Source: Sodiomyces alkalinus F11 (taxonomy: Eukaryota > Ascomycota > Sordariomycetes > Glomerellales > Plectosphaerellaceae). From it: a DNA stretch of 64,000 nt. The translations under genes and the position numbers were made by a program. The notes under the pieces are model-generated. The model was not told the DNA's origin. It searched no databases and saw nothing but the letters and a program-made list of their open reading frames with translations. The stretch covers positions 249,649 to 313,648 of the forward strand of contig NW_021167085.1 of the NCBI RefSeq assembly GCF_003711515.1. The letters run 5' to 3'. Shown here one piece after another: positions 34,101 to 46,516 of the stretch (position 1 is the stretch's first letter; every line of letters starts with the position of its first letter).

Positions 34101-37100
34101 GTACTTCGTATTTTTATTATATTACCTAGTCTCGGACAACGGTCCTGTCTTGACGCTTGACTCGATCGTTGCAGTTGCAGTACCCAAAGTACTTTTGTTA
34201 AACAATGGCTGTACGTTTTTCAATCGCTGCCACTCGATACCTTATTACCATACCAGTTTCCCCGTCAAAATAGTTCACCAAGCCCGATGTTGGGAGAAAG
34301 ACTACATTGAGAGTGTCCTTGTTGTACGAAATCTCTGGGTAGGTATTTCCAGGGAAACAGATTCGCTACGAGGTACCGGGCAGCCGGCTGTAAATTCGTA
34401 ATGTATGGTGACGAAACCGGGGGAGTCAACTTAGAAAGGTGTGTCCCGAGAGGAGGCATGAGGCCAATGGTTGCATGCTTTCTGGGTTTGATCGCCCCAT
34501 CCTGCCCTGCCAAGCACCTTACTCCACTCTATTTTGCCCTGGGAAGCTGGGAAGCTGGGAAGCTCCTCATCGTTGTTCACCTCGGTACCTATCCAACTTC
34601 GTAATCGCAAATCTGTCGCTCCTGCAACAGTTGTCCTCGCAACGGCAAGTCGTTCAAACAGCCCGACAAGATGTACTGTTGCAAATCACGATGCTGCAAT
34701 CTCAAGCCATATAAACTACCGATGCCATGTACGCTGGGCTTTTGGGAGTCGAGCATTCGATCTGGGTCAGGAAGCACAAAGTAATACGGAGTAAATCTCA
34801 AGAGCTGACATGAGACAAGCCCGTCCCGCTTCGTTGCTTTTTCGCCACGTGATATCCTCGTGGGCAATGGCTGAGCCCTCTGTTTGTGGTCTTGTTCGGG
34901 GTCGCCGGCAAAGGATAGGTGCCTGTGTTTGTTTCGAGTTGAAGGCAGGTGTAAACGACGCTCTTAGGGGCTTTGATATCCGGACAAGAGGCTGAGGATA
35001 GGCGGGCGGGTTGTTAAATTAAATGAGCAGTCGATCTTGACCTTCTCTTTAGACGGAGTTGCTTCAAGATGTAGGAAACGGTCTCCCCTCTCGCCGCAAC
35101 GAGATATTGGCCGTGCTTCGAGGTGATAAAGCGAGAAAATGCTGCACTCGTTTCAGCTTCCCTGAGGGAACATGCATGACTTGAGCCCGGTCGCACAAGG
35201 CGCCCCTAATAGTGGGTGATCTTCCCTCTGAGGCTCATGTCCTCACTGGTGCAAACAACGTCGCCGAATCTTAAGGGAAGAGGTTTTGCTGTTCTTGACC
35301 TTGGACTGGCAGCCCTACTGAGCACGGGAGGGGAGGAGAGTACATGCAATTAGGCTTTGACAGGCGGTGCATTTTCAACTCACCGCCACAGCATCCAGCA
35401 TCGACACAAATAAGGGGGAGTGAGCTCAGGGATTGCCCACGCCCAACCACCATGGCTCAATGCAAGTAAAATAGACCAGGTGACATGCATGTGTTGGGGT
35501 AGATCTGACCTTGGCTTTCCAGTTAGCAACGGTACGGTGTAGGTGGTCTGATTCTGGAGGTAGGTATGCCAAAATCGTATACTACCACGGGAATGACGGG
35601 GAAGAGACGAGGGGAGGGCGAATGTTGTCTTCCTTCAGTCGAGAGTCGACCGCTCTACCTAATCAATTGCTAAATGCAGGGAGCCGAGCCCCATTCTTGC
35701 TTGCTACCTTATTTATTAAAGGCTCCGCCGATCCAGGCAACTGGACAATTTTGTTCGTTTGGAGTTCCCGGTGTCAATGCACGCTCCTCCAGCGCCGTTC
35801 TAATGCGTTTGATGACCCGTTTATGAGTCCGTTGAATAACAAACGGAGTGATCAGTAAGTGATCACCGAAACACATGTCTCACCCACATATTTCAACCGA
35901 GATGAAAGTTCCGAAGTGGCGTTCTGTGGGCTGAAAATTTGACGGGCTTTTGAAACCATGAAATGCCAGGCTCGACGGCTTTTACTCCGTAGATCTGGGG
36001 GTAGATGAGACAGTGGTTCAGACTCCGACAATCCCTTCCCCTAGCTACTCCCCATGGATAATCATGACTTGTTCGGCTTCATCGATTTCCGTTCAGTCTT
36101 CCGAAGACCAGCGGTGATGTCAGCGGCCTTGGGACCTGAAAGATGGCGTCTGTTAGGGGATGCCATTCATATCTCGACGTTTGTCCACAGTCCCCCGCTC
36201 CAGACATCAAGTCAATAGTCCTTAAGTAACAAACACCATCACGGTTGCCTTACGCAGTAGTCTATTGTATCGACTGAATACCAGTGGAAAAGGCACCACG
36301 TTTGCTCAATTGATACCAGTGATCCAGCCTACCTTTCCCATTCATCAGACGCCGGGATTCGTACTGAGTAACAGATACTCAGGGTGCACCCAGCACGGAC
36401 GCTAAGGCAGGCTATGGACGACCCTGACTCGTGTGAACCAGAACCAGGTAGTGGGACGTAGATGGGGACGCCTAGCTCGGGTTTTCCTTTTCCCTTTTTT
36501 TTTTTTTTTTTTTTGGTTTTCGAGAGGGGGGGAGGTTTCTCTCTTTTGCCTTTTCCTTCCTTTGCTGCTTGCGACAGCGAGCGTTTTCCCTCGGCCTATT
36601 ACCCGTGCCACGCCCGACTTATTTTGGCGGCTTATGGCTGGTGAGTTCCAAACGAACCAAAATAAGTGGGACGTGGCACGGGTACGGCGTATTACCTAAT
36701 TATCTGGACGAAGGAAAACTCCCTTAGAAAGGATTGAAGTTCAGGGTGCAGTGGAAGACAGACTCGACTCCACTATAAAACAACTCCAACCTTTCCCTGG
36801 GGTTTGATGAGTCAGCATCAATTACCTAAGTGACGTGACCTTGTTGCTGACTACTATCTCCCATGTGAACGACCACGAGGCAAACCCCCTCCTTGGACAG
36901 ACATCACCATCAGTCCGAAATTCCATTGACTTTCACCCCCAGATTTCTTCTCACTTTGTCCTTATCTGCCAGTCACACTGAAAGGCCTCGTTGGTCTGCT
37001 GATCTCACGATTCATGAATGACCCTACTCCCCCCTCATACTCCTCCTTTCTCAATCTCATTTCCTCGTCTCCCATCTCTACTTCCTCTTGAATCTATCTA

Positions 37101-37300
37101 TAGTTTACTATCACCGGCATAATCTACCCTCGTTATCTATCAGAACGAATCCCGTCAAGTCCTGGAATATCTACCGTCTTCTCTCTCGACTTCCAGAAGC
37201 CGTTTTTCGTGTATCGTCTAGACAGCGTTCCTCCTCCTGTCATATCTTCGCTCTACACCCCAACCCGACCTGAACACTCGCTAGAACCTCGGGTGGCACT
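31163..37300. other. 6-kb divergent intergenic region with long leaders
   Basis: Lies between the minus-strand RNA-binding gene and plus-strand ECM29. From 31163 to about 33200 the minus strand is pyrimidine-rich and contains a good intron-end signal (CTAAC...ATGCAG, exon resuming at about 31765), so part of it may be a long spliced 5' leader of the RNA-binding gene. Purine-rich and T-rich blocks occur at 33300-33580. A T-run sits at 36498-36514, and the C/T-rich stretch 37010-37290 is the likely ECM29 promoter and leader. No other gene is supported. Confidence 0.45.
36600..36684. repeat. Inverted repeat with 28-bp arms and 29-bp loop
   Basis: Left arm 36600-36627 (TACCCGTGCCACG...TTATTTTGG) and right arm 36657-36684 are reverse complements except for two positions. 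The structure would form a strong hairpin. It could be a miniature inverted-repeat element or a processed hairpin. Confidence 0.75.
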
Positions 37301-40300
37301 ATGGCCGCCCAATCCACGATGGAGCGGGAACTCCAACTGGTTGATCGAGCCATTGACAAGATTCTCAAGGTGTCTGGCGACGAGTCTCAGCTCCAGAATG
37401 TCTTGCACGTCTATCTCGCTCCGTTTCTCGCAAAGGCCGGCAGTCCGCATCAACAAGTGCGGGATAAGGTCCGTACTATCTCTGATGCATCAGTCCATTC
37501 TTGGCATCTTTGCGCAAGCTGTTGCTAATACTTGTTCGCATTCGTCTAACAGGTCATCAAATTCTCCCGTACCATTGAGACATTCATCCTTCCCACAGAG
37601 TGAGTTCCCTTTTCCCGTTCATGATAACCCTCTCATGTCCCCTAACAATGCAATGCGCCTATGGATATTGAGCGCATATATGCTAATAGCCTGGCAACAG
37701 ATTCCCCCTTCCTGCTCAGGCTCTGATCAAACAGTATAAGAGCACTGAATCTCCAATTATCCAGCTCGTCAGTTCCAAGTTCATGACCTATGCCATTGAC
37801 CGTGCCGACGACTACGATCGCCGCCCTCTTGCCCCTATCATCCTCAATGGTATCTCCTCTGTCAAGTCTGGGACGCCCAGTACGACCATCTTCAAGGTCC
37901 TGTTACGCGTCCTTGATTCCATCATCATTCCACCCCGCGGATCCTCCGAGGAAGCTGGTTTCCGAGACACACTTGGCTTATCCGATGGCAAAGACGCTTC
38001 CTGGGTTGCCGAACGATTCGGCGAGCTTCTTCTTCTGAAGCTTCCTAGTCTCAGACAGCCCGATCCTCTGCGACCATCTGATGTCGTTGCCGAGATTGGT
38101 CCCATGAATACATCATTGAACACCGCCGATCTCAGCTTCTTTGCGCCTGAATGGACCGGTCGAAATTGGTCCGCCCCATACGACAATTTACCAACTTTAA
38201 GACACAAGATCGCCCAACTACTCACCAGTGCGGCTTTCCAAGACCGAGAGAAGATTATCCCTGCCGTCCTTGCCGCCGGAAATAGCGACAGCCGGATCTC
38301 CGAGCTCGGTAGCGACATGCTCAGGCGGACTACCATTTCCTTCGAAGATGTCGACCTCGCGAAAGACCTCTTCAAGGCCCACTCGACCCTGTCTGCTCCA
38401 TATCGCACAAAAATTCTGGAATTGCTTTCCAAGTCCGCCGTCTCCACCACCATGGAGACAGAGATTGCTGCCGTCGTGAAGCTCGATCTTGTCGACGACT
38501 CCGGCCCTCTCCTGCCGGGATCGGACCTCGAGCGCGTCAAGCTGCATCGCGCCCTCTTCGCCTACCTCAACTTCGCCTCGAGGTTGGCAAGATCCCAGGG
38601 TCGTTTCTCCGTAGGCTCGTCCCTGAGCTTCTCCGTCATGGAATACATCGAGAACCAGGGCTGGCCGTGCCCCCATCCGCCGAACCAGCAAAATGGCCAC
38701 GCCAGCGCCAAAACCAGGGCCATTAGCTCCTCCATCGCCTCCGCGGACCAGGAACTCCGAGGAATGGCCTACGAGCTTGTGGGTAGTCTTACCGCAGCAG
38801 ATAAGATCCGTGTCGAGGACGCCTTTTCGATTTCAGAGTGGCTGCTGCAGTCCCTAAGCCGGGACACCACCCCTGACGTCGGTATGCGCATCGAATCCGC
38901 CATCGGCGAGCTGGTGCGCTTTTTCGAACCTAAGCAGTTCGACTTGGACCCCAAGTTGGCGGTTCTGCCCAATGTCCTGTACCGGTACTTTGTTTTGCCC
39001 AGCCCGCCCGCTTTTCGCAGTCTCAAGCTCGTGACCGTGAAGTGGGCCAACCGCTCTATGCCCTTCTCCCAGTGGAAAGCCCGCTTTCTCGACATCCTGG
39101 CCGTCGCCGGCACGCCCGGCGAGAAGAGCGATGTAGTGGAGGAAGGAAAACGCGGCCTCGACCCCTGGACATACAGGGACAGTGTTCTCCCCGAGATCCC
39201 GGACTGGGCCGAGTTAATCTATCCTTTCTTTTACGAGGACGCCGAGAAGCACTTTACCTCTCCGGGCGCGAGCAGTGCCCCTGGCTCCGCCCCTGTCGAA
39301 GAAGAAGAAGAAGTGACTTTGCGAAATTTTACAGGCGAAAGGATCAACGCCCTGCCCGTTGCGCTGCGGTTCGTGAGGGATATGATGTTCGTCGACGCTC
39401 TCGCCGACTTCAAGAAGAATCCACACTGGGCCTCTCAGATGGAGGTTGCCATCAACCACAACATCACGATGCGACGCAGACTTCAATCGAGCCTCCGATG
39501 CAACAGCGAGAAGCCCCTCCACCTGGTTCTCCAAGCCTGCCTCCGGGGCGCCGTCTCCCGAGACACCCGCGACCTGGACTCGGTCGTCGAGCAGTGCCTC
39601 CGTTACCTCGTTGATATCGCTTCCGTTAGCCCTGAAAAGTTTATTGGCCACATCGCAACACAAAGCGTTTTGCTCTTCGATCTTTGCGCCTCAAATTCCA
39701 AAGAGATTCGCGTCCTGGCGGCCAAGGCGTTCGGCATATTCGCAGGCCATCCCGCAATGGCTTGGGAGGCCGTCACGTCACCTGAGACTCCCGCCGATGC
39801 CACCCACGTCAAGCAGCTGCGTGCCATTCTGGAGACCATGAAGGCCCGTATCTCGCAGTGGGAGACGGCCGTCGGAGCGGAGGCGAACGCGGTGGAGGGT
39901 GCTATTCTGGCTTATGCTCATCTCTTCTCCCGCATTCAGTATTACGGTAGAGGATATCAGCTCTCGACGCTTCCCTTTGTCTTGCCGGCTGGGCTTCTCC
40001 TTGGCCAAGGCAAAAGCCTCGCTATGCGCGACGTGGCTCTCGAAGCTTTCGCTGAGCTTTGGTGTGCCCGCGTGCACGACGCCATTCCGCGTGAAGGCAC
40101 AGATTTCCATCCCCGCGCGGTGATCGACTCTCTGAAGGAGCTCGCGGAACGCGGCAACGAAAAGGCCATCTTCGCTCTCGGCCGTCTCGCCATGGCGCTT
40201 GACGACCCATCCGACGGGGCAAAGGAGACGAGCGGTGATGGACTCGTCAACCCGGAGGATCAGGGGGGTGACCACATCGACTCCATCCTCCGGATCCTCT

Positions 40301-43146
40301 TCAATCTCGGGAAAAAAAGAGAAACCGAGATCCAGTTCGGCGTCGGAGAAGCCATCACGGCGGCCATCGCACGCTTCGGTTCGGAAGAAGTCTTGCTCCA
40401 TGTGAACGTCGACGAGGATAAGACTCTCTGGACCGGTGGAGCGCGAGACCACCGGATCACACTTGTCCTCGACAAGCTTTTCCTGGATTGCAAAGACACA
40501 GCGCCGTCCCGTATCAAGGCCGCGGGCATCTGGCTTTTCTGCCTTGTCCAGCACGCCGGTCGCCATCCCAGCGTCCAGTCACGGCTCCGCGAGGCGCAGG
40601 TAGCTTTCATGCGACTCCTGTACGCCAGAGACGAGCTGGTCCAGGAGACCGCATCTCGTGGGTTATCGCTGGTGCACGAGCGGGGCGATCAACAGCTGCG
40701 CGAGGACCTCGCCCGCGACCTCGTCTCGTCTTTTACGGGGTCGAAAGTGCAGCTCAAGGTCGGTGAAGACACGGAGCTATTTGACCCCGGCGCCCTGCCC
40801 ACGGGCGAGGGGAAGTCTGTCACCTCGTATAAGGATATCGTCGCTCTTGCGAACGAAGTCGGCGACCAGAGCTTGGTGTACAAGTTTATGTCTCTGGCGA
40901 CCAACGCGGCCACTTGGTCCGCTCGGTCTGCCTTTGGACGTTTCGGCCTCAGCAATATCCTCTCCGACTCTCCGCAGGACCCTAGGATCTACCCGAAGCT
41001 CTTCCGCTACCGTTTTGACCCCAACCCCAACGTCCGACGCTCGATGGGTGACATCTGGAAGGCATTGGTTAAGGACCCCAATCGCGTTATCGAGGAGCAC
41101 TTCGACGCCATCATGGATGAACTGCTTCGCAGCATCGTGGGCAAGGAATGGCGAAGCCGGGAGGCGAGCTGTCGTGCCATCGCAGAACTCATTGGGGGCC
41201 AACCTTTCGAGAAGTACGACACCTACTACGGGCAGATTTGGTCTTCTGCGCTCAAGGTCCTCGACGACGTGAAGGAGTCTGTCCGTAGCGCCGCGCTCAG
41301 GCTCTGTATGAACCTCGTGAATAACATCGTTCGCCTGCTAGAGGGTGGAGGCTCGGCCACGTTCATCTATCCCATGCTGCGGGCGGCTCTCCGGTTCCTC
41401 ATGTCGCCCAACGGAGTGGAGAGCAGCGCTGCCGAAGTCAAGGCGTTTTCGCTGGGCGCCCTACTCGACGTGGCGAAGAAAGGTGGCAAGACGCTGAAGC
41501 CTGTCGTGGCTGAAATGATCGTCTGCCTCCTGGGGCTGCACAGCACGGTCGAGCCCGACCAGATCAACTACGCGTACCAGAGGCTGCAGGAGGATAAGCG
41601 TGGCGAGCTCGACAAACTGCGGGCGTCGTTCGTCAACCAATCGCCCATCAGCGAGGCGGTCGACAACCTGCTTCGCCAGCTTGACGGTGAGATCATGGCG
41701 GACCTGGCTCCCCAGATCGAAGAGACGATCAAGAGCGCCGTCGGAATGCAGACCAAGATCGCCTGCGCCCGCCTCTTGGTCGACCTCGTGCTCCGACACC
41801 GCGAGGTGATGGAGCCGTATTCGGCCTCGTTCCTACGCTTGATGGAGAAACACGCGCTGGAACGGAACGACGAGGTGAGCAAGGCGTACGCCAAGGCGAC
41901 GGCTTACATCATGCGGGTGGCGCCTGATCCGGCCAAGGATCGGTTCTTCGACAAGTTTATCGATTTATACTTTACGCACGAGGACGACGCGCGACGGCAA
42001 AAGGTCGCGGATGCCATCTTGGCGTTCTCCAAGGCGTCCCCCGACGCGTTCAACAAATACGAGGCCCGGCTTTTGCCCCTCGCGTATTTCGGATCGCGCG
42101 ACACGGACGAGTGGGTGAGAAAGGCGTTTGAGACGGTTTGGGAGTCGCATGCCGGGAACAGCCGTACGGTGGCTCGATACGCACCCGATATCGCGGTCTT
42201 CGTGGGGCGAGGCCTCCAGGCGCCTCGCTGGGTCCTTCAGCATACGGCGGCGTTCACGATCGCTTCGATGGTTTCCGCGCTAGTGACCGCCAGCGATATC
42301 ACCGACGGTCAGATCAGCAAGGAGAATTTGCACCTTGTCTGGCCTTTACTGGACAAGGCGCTGGCACTCAAGCCGTTCAGCGGCAAGGAGAAAGTGCTGG
42401 CCGCCCTGCCCGAGTTCGTGGCCAAGGGACGCAGGCTGTGGATGGAGGATGGAGGCGTGGCCAAGCAGATGCACAAGGTGGCGTTACGCGAGGCCAAGCG
42501 CAACAACGAGGTGTACCGACCCCACGCGTTCGAGGCGCTGTGGCGCTTTGCAGCGGCTCGGGAGGATCTTGACATGCTGGACGACGTCTTCTCGGTCGTC
42601 CAGCCTCACCTGGACGAGCTCGTCGAGGACGACCGTATGGACACGGACTCGGGGGAGGAGGCGGCGGCCAAGGGCCTCGAAGCCGTGGCGCGGGGCTACC
42701 AACGCGCGGCGCTCAAGGCCAACGCGCCGGGCGTGCTCGAGAAGATTATCAACCTCCTCAAGCCGTACCTTTCGCACGCCCGTTTCGCCGTGATCAAGCG
42801 GGAGGTCTGGTACGCCTGCGTCCGGGACATCATGCGCGAGGTCGGCGCACCGGAGAGAACGGGTCAGGTCCAGGTTCAGCCCACACAGGGCGCGTCGGCG
42901 GCGTTTTACCTCCTCAGCTTGGACCCGGACCTTGTGGACGTTGGCACGGAGACGCAGCGCAAGACGCGGGCGGAGGCCATTGGCGCGCTCTTGGCGGCGA
43001 AGGGTCGTGGCGTTTTCGGACCTCCTCCCCAGGGTCCGGAGAAGGAACAGCTTAGCGGCATGGTGCGGGGTGCGCTTGAGAGGGAGCGGTCTGTGGAAGT
43101 TCAGGCCCAGTTGCGGTCGATTCTTGAAGAGATGGTGAAGTGTTAG
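37301..43146 (+). CDS. ECM29: Proteasome adaptor and scaffold ECM29, three exons
   Basis: Exons 37301-37468, 37553-37599 and 37701-43146 join in frame to 1886 residues, close to the usual length (yeast Ecm29 is about 1870). The N-terminus begins with MERELQLVDRAIDKILK and LHVYLAPFLAKAGSPHQQVRDKV, and the exon junctions restore IKFSRTIETFILPTEFPLPAQALIKQY, both characteristic of Ecm29. The rest is an all-helical HEAT-repeat solenoid with no membrane or catalytic motif. Ecm29 binds 26S proteasomes, tethers the regulatory particle to the core and marks faulty assemblies. The start at 37301 gives the conserved N-terminus directly. No odd codon use or breaks; this is core genome and contrasts with the damaged genes in the first 20 kb. 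Confidence 0.9.
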
Positions 43147-44287
43147 GGCTCGGGTGTAACGTGTTGACTCGAGACATATTTGTGTGCTCTCTTGCTTCTC
43201 TTGCCATGCCAGCGGTCTGGCTTTCCTTTCTATCGATTCCATCCGGTATATTGCTCTATGCACAACACACATCACCTTTTATGGTTGTTGTCTAGAGAGC
43301 ACAACCAGGACTCGCCTCTACTTGCTTGCCATCACTATTCGCTACCACCACTGCCATCAGAGCCTATGAGACGCATAGATTATGTGGGCAGTATGTCAGT
43401 ACTCGGGAGCGCCTGTATTGTAATGAACGCCACGAATATGATAGAGTCAAAGAAACATGATTATGCGTAACGTGTAGGCTGATACGAGTGTCGCGTCGTG
43501 TAGAATGTAATGTCGTAGCCAGAGTGAAGTCAGATCTTGGGCTCCTGGAACACGAAGTACTACGAAGACATGGTGGAGAGGATTATGTAATCATCCCGAC
43601 CGGATAAAATGTTCCCGGTTCCCGTCATTTCACAACAAAGCCAGCACAGGAAGTGGGGTTAGCGTTGGGGTTGCTGGTGATTAGGTACGTACCCCAAGCA
43701 GCCCCGCGGTTGCGTCACAGGACTGGACGCCTTCCGGGCATCACCACCAAAAAAGAAACTCAACCTACACCTACACCTACACCTACACCTACAACGTTGC
43801 CAACCGCCGTCCCGCCGTAACTACGCAGTCCTTTCGTGTGGTCTCCGTTATCCATCAGACATCTATTTAAAGCACGTTACACGTCAATACTTTCTCACCT
43901 ATTTATCTTGTTTGCTGCGTCTTTCCTCGTCCCGACCGGCTGCAAGCAAACGTGCCTTGAGGGTGTGTGGGGCGAGAAGGCAAGAGGGCAGACCGCGAGA
44001 GGATACGACCATATGGGGAGGAACCTTCAAGGCTTAGGATTTTCTTGAATTTGTCTAACTAATCAGTCTCGACGCTCCGCCACGGGACAGCGACGCAGTC
44101 CCTTCGTTTTTCGCACGGTTATCGTTCCCCAGTCCCGAACACAGTCAGTCCCTTCCGGGTATTTGCTCTCTAGCCAGGCTTTGACCTCGAGACAAAAAGC
44201 AACGCAGAAAGAAGAAGGCGAGGCAAAGGAGGAAGAAAAGAAAGGAAGAAAAGGAAGAAAAACGAAACAAAAAGTACCACGGTCAAC
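43147..44287. other. Spacer between ECM29 and the UBX gene
   Basis: 1.1 kb without a supported gene. It contains a hexanucleotide repeat at 43764-43793 and an A/G-rich leader just before the ATG at 44288. Confidence 0.4.
43764..43793. repeat. (CCTACA)5 microsatellite
   Basis: Five tandem copies of CCTACA in the upstream region of the UBX gene. Confidence 0.85.
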
Positions 44288-46140
44288 ATGGACGAAGACA
44301 TTTCCAACTTCAGCGCCATCACAAATGCCGACCCCCAGGTATCTCGCGGCTTCCTGGAAATGTCGGGCGGCAACCTCGAGGCGGCCGTCCAACTCTTCTT
44401 CGAGAACCCGGACCTCCAAACTGGCTTCGGCGCCGCCGGTTCCACTACGGTCCCTCCTGCTGTCCCTTCCAGCACACGCCATACCGGTACCGGTACGAGT
44501 GCGGGTGCGGGTACGGGTACGGGGAACCGGAACCACCCGATTCAGATCGACAGCGACGACGAACAAGATGATGTCAGCATGACGGAAAACGGCGACGACG
44601 ACAATGTACAAGTACTCGGCGGAGATGACGATGATACCGAGGAGGCGGCCCGGATCGCCCGCACTGCACAAGAGGAGGAAGATGCTGCTATGGCGCAGCG
44701 GCTTCAACAGGAGCTGTTTGGCGGGGATGGAGGGGGAGGTTCTGGCGCTGGCGGCGGCGACGGTGGTCCTGAGGGCGTGCGGTCGCCTATCCGAGCGACG
44801 ACGGACACGCTGGTTGGGCCGACTTTTGGGGGACTGTATGATGATGGCGAGGTGTCGTCGTCGTCGTCGACGTCGTTTATTCCGCAGCAGATCCGGCAGA
44901 CGGCAGCTGCCCGACCACGAGGTATATTCTATTTACTTCGCCCTCCTTTCCTTTCTTTTTTTCTTCTTTTTTCTTCTTCTTTTTTTCTAACGTGGTGACC
45001 TTGCCAGGTGGCCCCCGAAACCCGTTTAACCACGAAACTAGTATTTGGGACGACGACCGTGACGCCGCCCGAGCCGGGGGACCCAACAACTCGAGCGAGC
45101 GTGCACGTCGTCTCGCGGACCTCTTCCGCCCCCCCTACGGCCTCATGTCGCGACTGGAATGGGACGAGGCACGAGACCAAGGCAAAGAGGAGAAGAAATG
45201 GATCATGGTCAACCTCCAGGACAACAGCATCTTCCCGTGCCAGGCCCTCAACCGGGACATCTGGAAGGACGAAGAGGTGCAGGAGGCGGTGCGGGAGCAC
45301 TTCATCTTCCTCCAATACTCCAAGAGCTCGCTGGACGCGCAGCAGTACATCACGTTCTACTGCCAGGGCAACAGCCACGAGAACCCGGACAACTACCCGC
45401 ACGTGGCCATCATCGACCCGCGGACGGGCGAGCAGGTCAAGCTGTGGAGCGGGCTGCCGTTCCCCAGCGCGAAGGATTTCCTGGTGGACGTGCGGGACTT
45501 TCTGCGCCGGTACAGCCTGGACGGGAGCAAGAAGAACCCGGTGGCCAAGGAGACGGCGAAGCGGCCCAAGACGATCGACGTGGACCGCATGACGGAGGAG
45601 GAGATGCTGGAGCTGGCGCTGCAGAACAGCATGGCGACGGCGGCCAACGGCGGTGGCGGCGGCGGCGGGGGGGCGGGCGGTAGCGGGGCGACGTTCAAGT
45701 CTAGTGTTGTTGACCCGGATTCGCTGACCAAAACAGAAGAGAGGGAAGTCGCGAAGGAGAAGGAAGGCGGAGAAGACGAGCAAGAAGAAGAAGAAGAAGA
45801 AGAAGAAGAAGAAGAAGAAGAAGAACAGGCGGCAGCGAGCGCGTTCGCTTGCATCGCGAGCGACAAGCCGCACGAGGAGCCGGAGCACGACCCGGGCACG
45901 ACGACGCGGATCCAGTTCCGGCTGCCGACGGGGGGCCGGGTGATCCGGCGGTTTAAGACGGACGAGCGGGTGCGGCGGGTGTTCGAGTGGCTCAAGGCGG
46001 AGCCGATCGCGGGCAAGGAAGGGGTGGAGTTTGAGCTGAAGAAGAGCCCGCAGGGCCAGGACCTGCTGGAGGCGCTGGAGCAGACGATTCAGGAGGCGGG
46101 GCTGAAGCAGGGCACTGTCATGGTTGAGTTTTTGGAGTGA
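44288..46140 (+). CDS. UBA-UAS-UBX protein (Ubx5/UBXN7 type), two exons
   Basis: Exons 44288-44921 and 45008-46140 join in frame to 588 residues across an 86-bp intron (GTATAT...TTGCCAG). The N-terminal UBA-like domain covers about residues 4-42 (ISNFSAITNADPQVSRGFLEM, LEAAVQLFF). An acidic, Gly-rich linker follows. A UAS (thioredoxin-like) domain spans about residues 245-370 (WIMVNLQDNSIFPCQALNRD, YITFYCQGN, YPHVAIIDPRTGEQV). A UIM-like EEEMLELALQNSM lies near 410, and the C-terminal UBX domain is about 505-588 (TTRIQFRLPTGGRVIRRF, RVFEWLKAE, GTVMVEFLE). Proteins with this order link ubiquitinated substrates, and in UBXN7 cullin ligases, to Cdc48/p97. A pure Glu run separates UIM and UBX. 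Confidence 0.85.
45782..45825. repeat. (GAA)n tract coding for poly-Glu
   Basis: About fourteen GAA triplets inside the UBX-protein reading frame give an uninterrupted Glu stretch. Being a triplet repeat it can change length without breaking the frame. Confidence 0.9.
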
Positions 46141-46339
46141 CCTCCGATTCCTTTTGTTTGTCTTGCTTTACAGTTGCATTATGGACGTTATCATTCAATT
46201 TTGTTTCTTCTTTCTGGGCACGGACATGGGATTTTATTCACGGACGAGTGTCCCATCGGAGGATGGTTGACTTTTAATAGACTCGAATGGACGGTATCGT
46301 TGCCTTTTTTTTTCTTTTCCTTTTTTTCCTATTTTTTTA

Positions 46340-46516
46340 GGTAAGTCTAAATAACACCCATATTTGGATACCCAGCACCCAGAAAAGTGGGCTATGATCC
46401 ACTATACTCCCTTACTCGAATATCCCACTATAAACACATATAAATCCCGAGTCGGTACAAATCCAAAGACATAGTGATATTCGTTAATTAAGTAAAGATC
46501 AAATTACGTCACCGTA
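46340..46516 (+). repeat. Left terminal inverted repeat of the MULE
   Basis: Matches the reverse complement of 53610-53778 almost throughout, including GATACCCAGCACCCAGAAAA and TCCCGAGTCGG. Most differences are transitions. The left copy has 8 extra bases (AAGATCAA) near its inner end. Confidence 0.9.

Noticed and set aside
35632..35685. tRNA-like segment on the minus strand (D-arm-like AATTGATTAGGTAGAGCGG)
   Set aside because: The anticodon arm does not fold with a normal loop, and no T-arm GGTTCRA-type sequence follows.
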